Shown: positions 1-10,401 of the stretch, piece after piece | Layout: the number at the start of each line of letters is the position of its first letter | Numbering within the stretch: the first letter of the stretch is position 1 | DNA from: Pascua guehoae | Taxonomy: Eukaryota; Basidiomycota; Tremellomycetes; Trichosporonales; Trichosporonaceae | Assembly (NCBI GenBank): GCA_001600415.1 | Contig: BCJX01000005.1 | Coordinates: 1,217,780 to 1,281,779, forward strand | Direction: 5' to 3' | DNA: 64,000 nucleotides | The notes under the pieces: generated by a model | Told to the model about the DNA's origin: nothing | Database searches by the model: none | The model's input: the letters and a program-made list of their open reading frames with translations, nothing else | Translations under genes and position numbers: made by a program

Positions 1-2613
1 GCTGCTTGTGCCGGTCGTCTGGTGTGCAAGTGGTCGGTACCATGCGTAGCGGGTGGCAGTGGCACCGTGCGTAGGCCGTGGCTGCGATGGGACGCGGCAC
101 ACCCTTATCGTCTCGTCCAGGACTTCAGCCGCGCCGAGGGCGACCGGGAAAAGGGCCACAAAGTGGCGCAGAACAACCGACGTTGCGTTCAGGACTTTGG
201 TGGCTTCGTGCGTTTGTGCCGTGTTTTTATCGGCCCGTGCAGAGAGGACGCACGCGAGGAGGAGACGGCCTGTGAGGAGCAGGCGGTACGCGATCACTAG
301 AGCCGTAAGCGTTCGTTCAGACGCTGCAGGAGACTCTTTGCAAATACTCACAAATGTCGCATTTGCCGAGTTGGTGAACAGAGCCCAGCTGCACGGCGAT
401 GCTGACCATGTTGCGCGCGGCAAAGATGAGGGCAGCTCGGTGCTCGACCAACACGTCCTTTCGGGGCTCGGCGGATAGTGTCTCGAGCTGCAGGTACCGT
501 GCTGCGACCAAAAGCTGCACCATCTGGTCGATGGAGGTCACCTGCTCGGTTGAGACTGAATAGCAGAGACATGCTGCGCGTGTCTTGGTTTGTGACTCTG
601 TCAGGACTGGTGGGGCCTCACTGATCCGTCAGTCACAGTGCAACCAGAGACACGCAGTTTGCGTGGACGCCCACTTTGGCGTGGCGCCCGTATCACTCAC
701 CTCCTCCATCTAGTCAAAGCCCGAATAGCATTGCCCAACGCTTCGGCGTCATCAAAGTACGGACGGCACTGCCTTGATAGTTCGCTGAGGAAGGGAGAGT
801 TCTCGACAACGGGGGCGTCGGACGATGCGCGAAACGCCATTTCGAGGACGGCTGATACCAAAGCCAGCTGGCGGAAAGTTGTGACGTATGAGTGATCCGT
901 GTCCTCTGGCCGTTCGTCCTTTCCAAACTCGTCTCCATCCTCAAACGGTTCGGGGAGGCGTACATCGATGTCCCACAGTGACATGAGGTGTGGCCTGCCG
1001 CAGAATGCGGCTATTTGCTTGTCCCAAGCGTACATTGCCCATGCTGTTCGCTGTTTCGTCATAAGCATGATGCGCACTACTTGCGACTTACGGAGCGAAT
1101 CTCCCTCAGTATTGGGTTCGGCAGAACCATGGTGGGTACGGGACGATGGAGACCACCGTCATACATGCGAGATAATGCTTCAGCAAACAAGCCTTGGGCC
1201 ACAGGATGTGGGATGTTGTCGACGCAATGGAACATGGAGGCGAAGAATCGGCTTTGAATGGCGTGGATGACATGGTCACTCTTGACAGCCTTGTCGAGGA
1301 GACGGTTAAAAAGCTCAACATAGTCAAGACCTGCGGTGGCCGGGTTTTCTGTAGGCGTATCAGCACGCTGACGGCAGGCCTGAGACACCAACCAGGATCA
1401 CTCCGCACGCGGGGGTCATCAGTATATCGCGAAGCCAGCATGCACATTGATACGACCAATGCCGCAAACGAGTAGTCATTTATGCGTTCAAAGCGCGCCA
1501 GAAAGGACGGCTTGTGCAGGATTGGCCACACTGGGTGGACAACCGAGAAGAAGATGGCCAGCAGGGTAGCCATGAGGTCTGGAGGAACTAGGTTTGGTTA
1601 GCATGCTCCACAGGCCAGCTCAGCGGTGCAGGGAGTGCTTACTCGTCACGGCGATGCTCGATATGAGATCATCGTCGGCCTGGGAAGGCGCGACGTCTCT
1701 TCCAGGAAAGTACTCTGTGTCTTCGGGAGATTCAAATTCGTCATGGCCGTCGCGGGCGGGTGGTGTGCCGTCGCCGAGCAGCTCTTGCAGCCATTGCCAG
1801 TCGGGTTCTGTCCGCTTGGACCGCGTGGCATCGCCTATTCCGTCGTTTGCTAGGCGCTGCGTCGCTTCACTACGGGGAACAAGGTGAGCTCTAGATTTCA
1901 CAGGGCCTTGTCCTTGGAATAACATACAGAAGTGGTAGACCAGAAGTCGAACCTGCGTAGTGCGACAAGCCTTGCGAAGACAAGAAGAAGTGTGACGTCT
2001 TGAATGACTCTAGTACTAGCGCCCTGTTAGCAAACGGTGATGCCGAGATAAGATAAGAGCTTACTTGGCCGCTTTCGGGGGCGGTGCGTTTCTGAGTCGG
2101 CATTTGACTCCAACTCGCTCGAGGCTCGCTGCCTCACTCGTGAAGGTCCAGGCTGGGGTGAGGTATCGTCACTGTCGCTGGGTGGGACCTCGCGCCGGCT
2201 AGGGCGGTATGAGCATACGTACAGCTGACTCTCGTGGATGGCGTGCAGCCGGACCTACCTCGGCTCAGTGCTCGATAGAAGCGCCCTAGTTGAGCTGCCT
2301 GCGGAGAAGGAGCAGACAACCTTGGCTGCAACGCATCGTGCACATGGGTTCTCATTTCCACACTGTCGTTTTGTCAGATTGTGTAACGAAGACGAGGGAG
2401 GCAGCATGAACTGCCCTATGTGGACACACCTTGATCTTTCGAACTCTATGACAGAGATAAGCATTGTGAATTATCTCGCCGGCCTCATCCAACGTCCTCA
2501 ACTCACCGGCATCGATCGCAAGCACGCAGGAAGCGCACTCGACCATCGTTGACGGGGGCGGGTGGATTCCCAGCGTCTTGGTGGCCGACAGAGGACTGTC
2601 GTGCGGTACTCAT
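1..2613 (-). CDS. Zn2Cys6 fungal-specific transcription factor (C-terminus beyond window edge)
   Basis: Nuclear DNA-binding regulator. Eleven exons by splice logic, read on the complement: 2613-2507, 2445-2430, 2362-2259, 2198-2065, 2015-1928, 1890-1643, 1587-1393, 1330-1092, 1050-701, 620-352, 296-1; 682 codons with the frame still open at base 1. The binuclear cluster is split by two introns and reads ACDRCRVRKIKC, then NENPCARC, then VVC, giving all six zinc cysteines at about residues 31-57. A polar linker follows (to about residue 130), then a Fungal_trans region (HPVWPILHKPSF, RTAWAMYAWDKQ, AAFCGRPH) and a helical C-terminal part. It is divergent from the aldolase, and the 537-bp gap carries CGG-N5-CCG sites, so auto- and cross-regulation is plausible. 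Exon 2 is only 16 nt. Exons 2-6 rest on canonical sites and frame only. The target pathway is unknown. Confidence 0.88.
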
Positions 2614-2776
2614 TCTGGTATCATTGATGGCAGCAAGAGTGTGGGCGTGTGTCAACAACGACAGGCATGGGACTGAGGCCAGGCATCCTAGATGCCTAGG
2701 GATCGAGAATGGAGCACCAGGCTGGTGACAGTCATCGGTGAGTATATAGCAGGAGCGGCAACTATCGGGAACTCGC

Positions 2777-2788
2777 GGTTACGTAACC
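2777..2788. promoter_or_regulatory. 12-bp perfect palindrome with TTACGTAA core
   Basis: GGTTACGTAACC reads identically on both strands. TTACGTAA is a known Yap-type bZIP recognition sequence in fungi. It sits 2 bp from the first CGG-N5-CCG element, so a bZIP and a Zn2Cys6 protein could bind side by side. Function is inferred from sequence alone. Confidence 0.45.
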
Positions 2789-2790
2789 AA

Positions 2791-2821
2791 CGGACTCTCC
2801 GTGGGAGTGACGGACACTCCG
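2791..2821. promoter_or_regulatory. Paired CGG-N5-CCG sites, candidate Zn2Cys6 operator
   Basis: Two near-identical 11-mers, CGGACTCTCCG (2791-2801) and CGGACACTCCG (2811-2821), differ at one base and start exactly 20 bp apart, about two helical turns. Inverted CGG triplets with a fixed spacer are the classic target of Zn2Cys6 dimers, and a gene for such a protein starts 178 bp away. Binding by that particular factor is inference. Confidence 0.55.
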
Positions 2822-3150
2822 GCCCCCCACTGATCTGCAGGCTGTTTACCACACAGATCCGCATCATTATCACCTCTCTCACTTATCGCGGCTAAAGCAT
2901 GGGATGCGGGGTCGTACGTGGATAGTGGAAGGCCCATCACTGCAACAGGCAACGTCACAGTCGCACATGACCGATAATGCGGACTCCCCGCCAAAGAGTC
3001 TTTCCCAAACCATCGGACAGCATTGGAGTGCTGTTGCAAGTGGGGCAGACGCGAGATGTACTTAACCTGGGCCGTGGTTCATCTCAATGGTAGACCAGAC
3101 AACACGACAGACAGCAACTCTACACGCCCCATCCCACATTCATCACCACC

Positions 3151-4125
3151 ATGGACAAGCGCACCTACCTCCGCAACGCTCTGAAGAAGAACGAACCCGG
3201 CATCGGCATGTGGCTGACGTGAGTGTGTGCTCGGCTGTCACCCTTGTGATTGTGATTGTGCGCGCAGCAGCGACTAACAAACGCACAGTATGCCAGGGGG
3301 CGCGCTCTGCAAGACGATTGCGACGATTCCAGGATTCAACTGGTTCCTCATCGATGCCGAGCATGGCCAGATTGTAGACTCGGACTACTACGACGTGAGT
3401 TGAGGCACTGCCAAACGGGCAAGCGCGTAAGGGCAATCACAGCTGCCCAAAGCGCCCCAAGGTGCCGCACACTGCTAACCGAACAGCTCTGCCAACACAT
3501 TACGGCCGAGGGCATTAGCCCGATCATCCGTATTCCCGGGGACGAGGCGTGGATGATCAAGCGCGCGCTCGACTCTGGTGCCCACGGTCTCATGACGCCA
3601 ATGTGCCACAATGCCGTGAGTTTTAATACCACACCGTTTTGGTGACCAACCGCTGACCCCATCCAGGAGATTGCCAAGCGCATCGTCGAGACGTCCAAGT
3701 TTGCGCCCCGAGGGACCCGCGGCTGCGGCTCGCCATTCACGCACCAGATCTTTGGTGTGGCCGAGGGCGAGTACGAGGTGACGTGCGACGACAACCTGCT
3801 GGTCATCGTGCAGATCGAGTCGGCGCAGGGCCTCAAGAATGTAAAGGAGATTGCCGAGGTGCCCGGTGTCGACGTTCTCTTTGTGGGGCCATTTGACCTG
3901 GCAAAGTCGATGAACATCAAGTTTGGCTCCGACGAGCATGAGGCGGGCATCGCAAAGGTCCTCAAGGAGACGCACGCGGCGGGCAAGAAGGCGGCCATCT
4001 TTTGCATGAACGGAGAGCAGTCCAAGAAGCGCCTCGCGCAGGGCTTTGACATGGTGTCGGTGTGCACCGACACGGACTCGCTCATTGCAGAGTTTTCGCG
4101 CCAGCTTGCCGTGTTGAAGTCGTAG
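3151..4125 (+). CDS. HpcH/HpaI-family aldolase (2-keto-3-deoxy-acid / 4-hydroxy-2-oxoheptanedioate aldolase type)
   Basis: Class II, metal-dependent aldolase that cleaves 4-hydroxy-2-oxo acids to pyruvate (or a related 2-oxo acid) and an aldehyde. Four exons: 3151-3218, 3289-3394, 3487-3615, 3667-4125; 253 aa, the usual length. Family residues are visible: DAEHG (about 45-49, general-base His), IRIPG with the substrate-binding Arg at about 73, GAHGLMTPM, QIES with the metal-ligand Glu, and VGPFDLA with the metal-ligand Asp. No signal peptide, so probably cytosolic. The ATG follows CACC. It is divergent from a Zn2Cys6 regulator and followed by a permease, consistent with inducible catabolism of a sugar acid or aromatic-derived hydroxy-oxo acid. 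The exact substrate cannot be read from sequence. Confidence 0.93.
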
Positions 4126-4740
4126 AATGTCCCAATGTACTCTCCATTTCTGCATCTGACGGCCTTCATCGCAGTTGGTTCTTTGTTTGTTCTTCCTGCC
4201 CACCACCCATACCCTTTTACACATGTGCTTAATTCGTCCTGCGTCGTATCGAGTCCCATTCACGTCACGTGAATTTCTCGCTCCCAAGCTCGCTTGCAAG
4301 GCGGGCAAATGCAGGGGACAGGTCGTGTGCGCTATGTACCGCCGGCCAGCTCCGCTGTGACGGGTCTGATAACAGGCACCCTAGGCACATGGAGATGTAC
4401 GCCCAATAGCCATCGCTTGGCGCGCCAATAATAGGCACTAACCCTGTCTGCTTTGGCACCGGTCCGCCGGTCGCCGCCGCCCATTATCCGTTATACCGGC
4501 GTATAGGCCAAGCAGCCCAACACTTCGTTTAAAAACCCATGCGGTCCGAGGGTGTTGATACTTGGCCGACTCTCGGTAGCCAACTTGCGGTATTGGGCGG
4601 CTAGCGACACTCGGTGGCGATAAGGCTAGAGGTCCAAGTTAAGAAGCCCAGAGTGGGCATCGACCCCGGGCGAACTCGTTTGCTCGCTTGAAACTACTCA
4701 CACTCTCTCATCAACTCTGAAATCCACCATCCAAAGCAGC
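4126..4740 (+). promoter_or_regulatory. Permease upstream region with two GATA-type sites
   Basis: No gene in this 615-bp gap. It carries HGATAR motifs TGATAA at 4367-4372 and CGATAA at 4618-4623, the target of nitrogen-control GATA factors, as expected for a fungal amino-acid permease. An AT-rich TTTAAAAA lies near 4528. CGG/CCG triplets cluster around 4457-4475 but do not repeat the 2791-2821 pattern. Regulation is inferred. Confidence 0.4.
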
Positions 4741-6891
4741 ATGTCCGACGACAAGAAGGATGACTATGGCGGCGGTGCGACGGGTATCACGGTCATGCCG
4801 ACTGAGCACCACGACCCCGAGCGGGGGAGCATGGACCCAAAATACGATACCAAGGTGGATGTAAACACTGGCCTGTGTGAGCCTTGCAGACGTCGATGGG
4901 CAACCGGATGACACTGACAGGACAGATGATGGCGTCAAGCGTGGTATGGAACAGCGCCACATGCAAATGTTTGCGATTGCAGGTGAGTCGAGCGCGTGTC
5001 GACATTCTAAGGGTCACTGTCTTCGCGACCCAACGCCAATCTTGGCTGCCTCGATATCATTTCAAGGTGTGGCATGCTGACGGGTACCAGGTACACTCGG
5101 CACTGGCTTGTTTCTTGGCTCGGGCAAGTCGATCGCGCACGGTGGACCCGCCGGTGCGCTGCTCGCCTACACTGTCGTGGGATCGATTGTGTTTGCCATG
5201 AGTGAGTTTGCTTTGGATGTGTGAACAGGATTTCGTCGATGACGCTGACACTGCTCCCAGACGTCTGCCTGGGAGAGATGGCGACATTTGCGCCCATCTC
5301 GGGTGGATACCTGCACTGGGCTGAGCGCTGGATCCATCCCTCGGTCGGGTTTGCGCTCGGCTGGCAGGGCATCTTTGGCGGATGTGTCAGTAACGCATCC
5401 GAGGTCGTCAGTGCGGCCATTCTCATTTCGTTCTGGGACGAGGCGTATACCGTCCCTCACCAGGTTGGATACCTCATTGCGCTCATGATCGTGTGCGCAT
5501 CGTTTGTAAGTGCAGGTGGCCACTCTTCTTGACGGTTTACAACGACCTGGCTGACGAGCAGAACTTTATTGGCGTCCGATGGTTTGGAGAGTCGGAATTC
5601 TGGTTCGGTTGGTGTTTACAAAGGCTACGAAGCGCTGTTCACTCACTAACATATTCTCAGCCTTAATCAAGATCCTCCTCATTGTGGGCCTGATTATCGC
5701 CGGCCTGGTCGTCAACCTCGGCGGCGGTCCCAACCACGAGCGCTTGGGGTTCCGGTACTGGCGCGACCCGGGTGCGTTTGCGCCCTACGTCTACCCGGGG
5801 CGCAAGGGCGAGTTTTTGGGCTGGTGGACCAACCTCGTGTCGGCAGGTTACTCGTACTCTGGTATCGAGTTTATCGCCATGGCCGCCGCCGAAGTCAAGA
5901 ACCCACGCGTCGCCATCCCCAAGGCTGTGCGTCGTCTCTTTATCCGCCTGATGCTCTTCTACTTTTGCGGAATCCTCATTGTCGGCATGCTCGTGCCCTA
6001 CACCGACCCCAACCTGCTCCAGTCGACGGGCACGGCGGCGTCGTCGCCATTTGTCCTGGCGTTTACCCGGGCGGGGATCAAGGTGCTTCCTAGCATTATC
6101 AACGCGGGCGTCCTCACGTCGGCATTTTCGGCCTGCTCGTCGGGCATTTTCAACACGTCGCGTAAATGCTACGGTCTGGCGCTCCGTGGCCAGGCGCCCA
6201 GGTGGTTTGCAAAGACTACCAAGGGCGGAATGCCGATTGTCGCCCTGTGCTTTACCTGCTTTTGGATGTGCCTTTCCTTCCTGTCCCTTTCAGAAGGCTC
6301 GTCGACGGTTCTGGTGAGTAGCGAGTGTCGCATCATCGCGCTGACTCTGCCCAGGAATGGCTGAGTAACATTACGACCCTGGCTTCGTTTATCAACTGGC
6401 TCTGTATTGGTGCCACCTTTTTGCGCTTCAAAAAGGGCCTCGCCGCGCAGGGCATCGACCGCAGGCAGTTCCACTACTATTCGCGTCTGCAGCCGTTCTA
6501 CGCGATCTGGTGTGTCTCTGTGAGTCTATTTTGGCCCCATGAGGGCGTTGGGCGTTGCTAATGGTACAGGCGCTCGCCGTTATCATTGTCTGTGAGTATG
6601 CGGTCGAGCCAGCCCCCCTTGTTTCTGAAAGTTGTAACTCATCTCCCAGTCAGTGGATGGAAGGTCTTCACCAAGGGCAACTGGAGTGCCCCAAGCTTTG
6701 TCGCGTCATACGTCAACATCCCCGTCTTTTTCATCCTCATCCTTGGCTACTGGGCAGTCAAGCGCGACCCGTGGCTCAAGCCCGACCAGCTTGACTTTGT
6801 GTCCAACATCCCCACCGACGCAGAGGTCTTCGAGGACGAGCCCAAGCCCAAGAACTGGGGCATCAAGGTTCTCAACTTCCTCTTTACCTAG
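4741..6891 (+). CDS. Amino-acid permease (yeast AAP / APC superfamily)
   Basis: Plasma-membrane amino acid:proton symporter with about 12 membrane segments. Nine exons: 4741-4874, 4921-4982, 5091-5201, 5261-5505, 5562-5607, 5661-6313, 6355-6519, 6570-6591, 6650-6891; 559 aa, typical of the family. A hydrophilic N-tail of about 55 residues precedes GVKRGMEQRHMQM and IAGTLGTGLFLGSG, the signature of TM1. YSGIEFIAMAAAEVKNPR and the FNTSRKCYGLA region are also characteristic. The C-terminal tail is soluble (about 45 residues). Exon 8 is only 22 nt. Substrate range within the family is not determined. Two GATA sites upstream fit nitrogen control. The nearby aldolase may be coincidental. Confidence 0.93.
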
Positions 6892-7280
6892 GCTTGCGGT
6901 CGATTTTGTCAACACCTTTGGGTTGTGTTCGGCCGATAAAAGAAATACCATTTCACAAGGCTTTCTGGCCTTGCGCTGCTCTCTCTCGTTTCTCGTTTGG
7001 TACTTCTGAGGGGTTGGACAGGGTCCCCTCGCTTCCTGTCATTCGGTTATTGGCCCATAATTCCTAAACAGTGTAAAGAGCCTTGGTGCAGCAGTTGGAG
7101 AGCGCCACCGGCTAGCAGGGACGTAGGATATATAAGAACATGCCAATCGACGTAAACACATGGACAACACCTCCATCCAAGCTGATACAAACATTGAGAG
7201 CGGAATGATATCCCGAAAATTAAGTCCACATCATTTGTATTCCAAGCAGTGATAACCCATAGGTCAGCGGCAATCAACAA
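6892..7280. other. Intergenic region, permease 3' flank
   Basis: 389 bp between the permease stop and the tRNA. No ORF with family-like features. It would hold the permease 3' UTR and the upstream flank of the tRNA; nothing else is seen. Confidence 0.6.
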
Positions 7281-7394
7281 GCCCGCTTTGTGTAGTGGTT
7301 ATCATATGTCTTTCCTATGTCATCCTTCCTCCTTCGGGAGGCAAACGGTGCAGATCGAAAGGACAAGGTCGCCGGTTCGATCCCGGCAGTGGGT
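7281..7394 (+). tRNA. tRNA-Arg (anticodon CCU) with a 42-nt intron
   Basis: A full cloverleaf folds from 7281-7317 joined to 7360-7394. The acceptor GCCCGCT pairs with AGTGGGT (two G-U pairs), the D arm is GTGT / AGTGGTTA / TCAT, the anticodon stem TGTCT pairs with GGACA, the loop is TTCCTAA with U33 and A37, the variable loop is AGGTC, and the T stem GCCGG/CCGGC closes TTCGATC. The intron (7318-7359) starts after position 37, the canonical place. B box GGTTCGATCCC is at 7374-7384 and a T5 Pol III stop follows. The anticodon CCT is read at 7314-7316. The D and T arms resemble fungal tRNA-Glu, but the stem only closes with CCT. Confidence 0.75.
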
Positions 7395-7400
7395 TCTTCC

Positions 7401-7405
7401 TTTTT
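7401..7405 (+). terminator. RNA polymerase III T-run terminator
   Basis: TTTTT lies 6 nt after the tRNA acceptor end, the usual Pol III termination signal. Confidence 0.7.
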
Positions 7406-7696
7406 GCGCTCTTTCCGACTTCTGGGGTCGTTTGGGACGCGTTCGAGCCGAAAGAATGGTTGAAGAAACGAGAAGACGAGGCGGATTCGAACACGCGGCC
7501 GAGTGTGGCACCACCACACAGCAGATTCAGGGTTCCAAACTTGCCATTCAGGGTTCACTGTGTGTATCCCTCTGTGGGACCCCACACAGTCACGTGACCC
7601 CGAGCCCTGCGTGGCTCTCCTGCGAACCCCAACTTGGCAACATGAACTTTTGCAGTTTGGCCCTCCACCCACCCGTTCACCCACTTGACGACGACC

Positions 7697-10401
7697 ATGT
7701 CCGACGAGCAAAAGCCATCAACCGCGGGTGAGCACGCCGCGCCGACTGTGGCGGCGCCCGAGTCCAAGCCCGAGGTCAAGCCCGAGGTCAAGTCCGAGGC
7801 CGCGCCCTCGGCACCTTCTGCACCTTCCGAGCCGAGCGCGTCGGCGTCGGCACCGGCCAAGCGCGCGCTCGAGGATGAGAGCGCGCCCGACACTTCGGTC
7901 AAGCGCGAAAAGCTCGACACGAACGACGAGGAGGCGGCGATGAACGCGGCCGCGGGCGGCGCGGCGTCGGGGTCTGGATGGCGCGGGTACGACCGGCGCG
8001 GCGGGCGTGGTGGCGCGCACGGCAAGGGCAAGTGGATGGAGAAGAAGCTGAACGCCAAGGAGCGGAACAAGGAAAAGGGCCGCATGAGGGGACGGGGACG
8101 CAAGATTATCCCCGGGAGGACAAGCACCGAGGGGGGCGAGGAGGAGGCGCAGAACGAGGCCGGCGGCGAGGGTGTGGCTCCCAAGGACAAGGAGGAGAAG
8201 AAGGAGGGCGAGGACGACGAGGAGCGCGAGCGCCGGCTGCCCAAGAAGAAGGCGGCGGTGCTGGTCGGATACTGCGGGACGGGATACTCTGGGATGCAGA
8301 TGTGAGTAGCGAGAGGGCAGTCTGGGCACCGCGGCCACACGCTGCCCGGTACCTCTGGTGTACTCCCATACTCTGCTAACCCTTCAGCCAGCCGCACGGC
8401 TCCAAGACGATTGAGGGCGACATCTTTGCCGCGCTCACCAAGGCCGGCGCGGTTTCTGAGGAAAACGCCGTCGACCACCGCAAGGTCGACATTCAGCGCT
8501 CGGCACGTACCGACGCCGGCGTGCATGCTGCCGGCAACTGCATCTCGCTCAAGATGATCCTCGACCCGCCTCTGCCCGAGGGCTTTGAGACGCTCACCGA
8601 CTATGTCAACTCGCTCCTCCCGCCCCAGATCCGCATGTGGGGCTTTGTCCGCACCATGAAGTCGTTCCAGGCGCGCACGTGAGTCTAGGCGTGGGTGGAT
8701 TTGGGCGCGGGACGTTTGGAGGGAGTTGAGGAGTTGTGGGGGTTTGGGGGGTTGGACGGTGTAGCTGAATGGGGTTGTGTGGTAGTTGTGTGGTGTTGGT
8801 CGGATTAGATGGGTCATGTTGGGCTAGACGGATGACAACCGGGCGTGGTGACCACCGGTCAAGGTCTAGTGCCAAGGTAGCGCCCAGGAACATGCTTGGT
8901 CTTTGAGACGAACTGGAGGGACAGTTGGGAGGGGTAGTGGGATGGGGTAGTTGGATGGCACTTGGGACTGTGGAGTTGCCCTGTTACTCTGGTACTTGGG
9001 ATAGTGGGGTGACAACTTGGTAGGGTTGCGTTTGGATAACAATGGGGCAGACTCTGGACGATCGAGGTGACAACCCCCAAGGGACACCCTCACGCGCGCT
9101 TGGACACTCTCAACTAACCCGCAGTGCTTGCGACTCGCGCGTGTACGAGTACCTCCTCCCGTCGTACTGCCTCTTGCCTCCTGCGTCCGGCGACCCCTTT
9201 GCCAAGATTCTCGACTCGGTGTCGCCCGGGTGGCGCGACGTGGTCAAGGCGGGCCTCGAGTTTGTCGACGCCGCGCCGCCTGCTCCCGAGCCAGTAGAGG
9301 GCGAGGAGATGGACCCCCGCTCGCGCGGCGAGTTTGAGCGTCGCCGCGGATGGCGCGTCGACGCCGAGACACTCGAGCGCTTCCGCGCCATCATTGCGCA
9401 GTACAAGGGCACGCACAACTTCCACAACTACACGGTCGGCAAGCCGTTCAACGACCGCTCTGTCAAGCGCTACATGATCAAGCTCGACGTGCGCGACCCC
9501 GCCGTGTACGGCGACATTGAGTGGATCTCGGTCCGCATCCACGGCCAGAGCTTTATGCTCCACCAGATTGTGCGTAGCGTAGCGTGGCGAGACGAATGCC
9601 GTGATACTGACTACCGCCGCAGCGCAAGATGATTTCCATCGCCATGCTCGCGTGCCGCACAGGCACCCCGCCATCCCTTCTTCCTGAGACGTTTGGTGCG
9701 TTCCCCAACTGGCTTGGCAGACTGATCGACACACCGCACAAGCCCATGGCCTGACTGCGACTAACCAACCCCCAGGTCCCAAGCGCATCCACATTCCAAA
9801 GGCACCGCCTCTTGGCCTTCTCCTCGAGCAGCCGCAGTTCAAGACATACAACGAGCGCGCACGCACGCTCCCAAAGACGGCCGGCGAGCAGCGCGAGTTT
9901 GTCGACTTTACAAAGTACACCGACCAGATGCACCAGTTCAAGGTCGAGTGGATCTACGAGCGTCTCCGCGAGATGGAGCTCGAGTCGAATGTGTAAGTCG
10001 AGTTTGTGAAACCTGTGTCACGGCCCGCTTCTTTGCTTCCATTGCTGACAGCACACAGCTTCCACAAGTGGATCCGCCAGATCGACTGCTCGTCGTCCAT
10101 GGCATTCAGCTTCTTGAAGTGAGCATTGTTACGTGATCGGAGGCAGTGTTTCTTGGCGTTGTTGGCTCGAGCCGACGTTACCGGAACGCTGCCACTCTTT
10201 GCCAAGCCCACCCACGCTAACCTGCGCAGCACAAATGGCACCATCCCCGACGAGGCCCTTGTCACCCTCACTAGCAAGAAGTACTTTGCCAACGATGACG
10301 AGTCGGCCGAGAGGAAGGGCGCCAAGAATGACGTCGAGAGCGACGACGAGGACGCCAACCTCGACAAGCGTGCGCTCGACAGCGGCGAGCTCGACAGCTA
10401 A
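7697..10401 (+). CDS. PUS1: tRNA pseudouridine synthase, Pus1/TruA family
   Basis: Isomerises uridine to pseudouridine in tRNA (and, for Pus1, U2 snRNA and mRNA) in the nucleus. Seven exons: 7697-8301, 8388-8678, 9125-9569, 9623-9695, 9776-9992, 10059-10118, 10230-10401; 620 aa. The first 190 residues are low-complexity, Ala/Glu/Lys-rich, with KPEV and KSEA repeats, a KRALEDE nuclear-signal-like stretch and an RGG-like patch. The catalytic core begins [23 protein letters not shown] carries the nucleophilic Asp at about residue 244; NFHNYTVGK and HQIRKM are further family blocks. An acidic tail follows. Intron 2 (8679-9124, 446 nt) is far longer than its neighbours. The 301 bp before the ATG hold only the tRNA 3' flank and promoter. 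Confidence 0.93.

Larger units (their letters stand above)
2614..3150. promoter_or_regulatory. Divergent promoter between the Zn2Cys6 factor and the aldolase
   Basis: This 537-bp stretch separates the two start codons and has no credible ORF of its own. It contains TATATA at 2743-2748 (about 130 bp upstream of the factor's ATG), a perfect 12-bp palindrome at 2777-2788 and two CGG-N5-CCG elements at 2791-2821. The arrangement suggests a shared regulatory centre. Activity is inferred, not shown. Confidence 0.6.

Noticed and set aside
7555..8817. 420-codon minus-strand frame
   Set aside because: Antisense to the PUS1 exon 1-2 region; Ser/Pro/Arg composition mirrors the GC-rich codons of PUS1, and it also has no domain.
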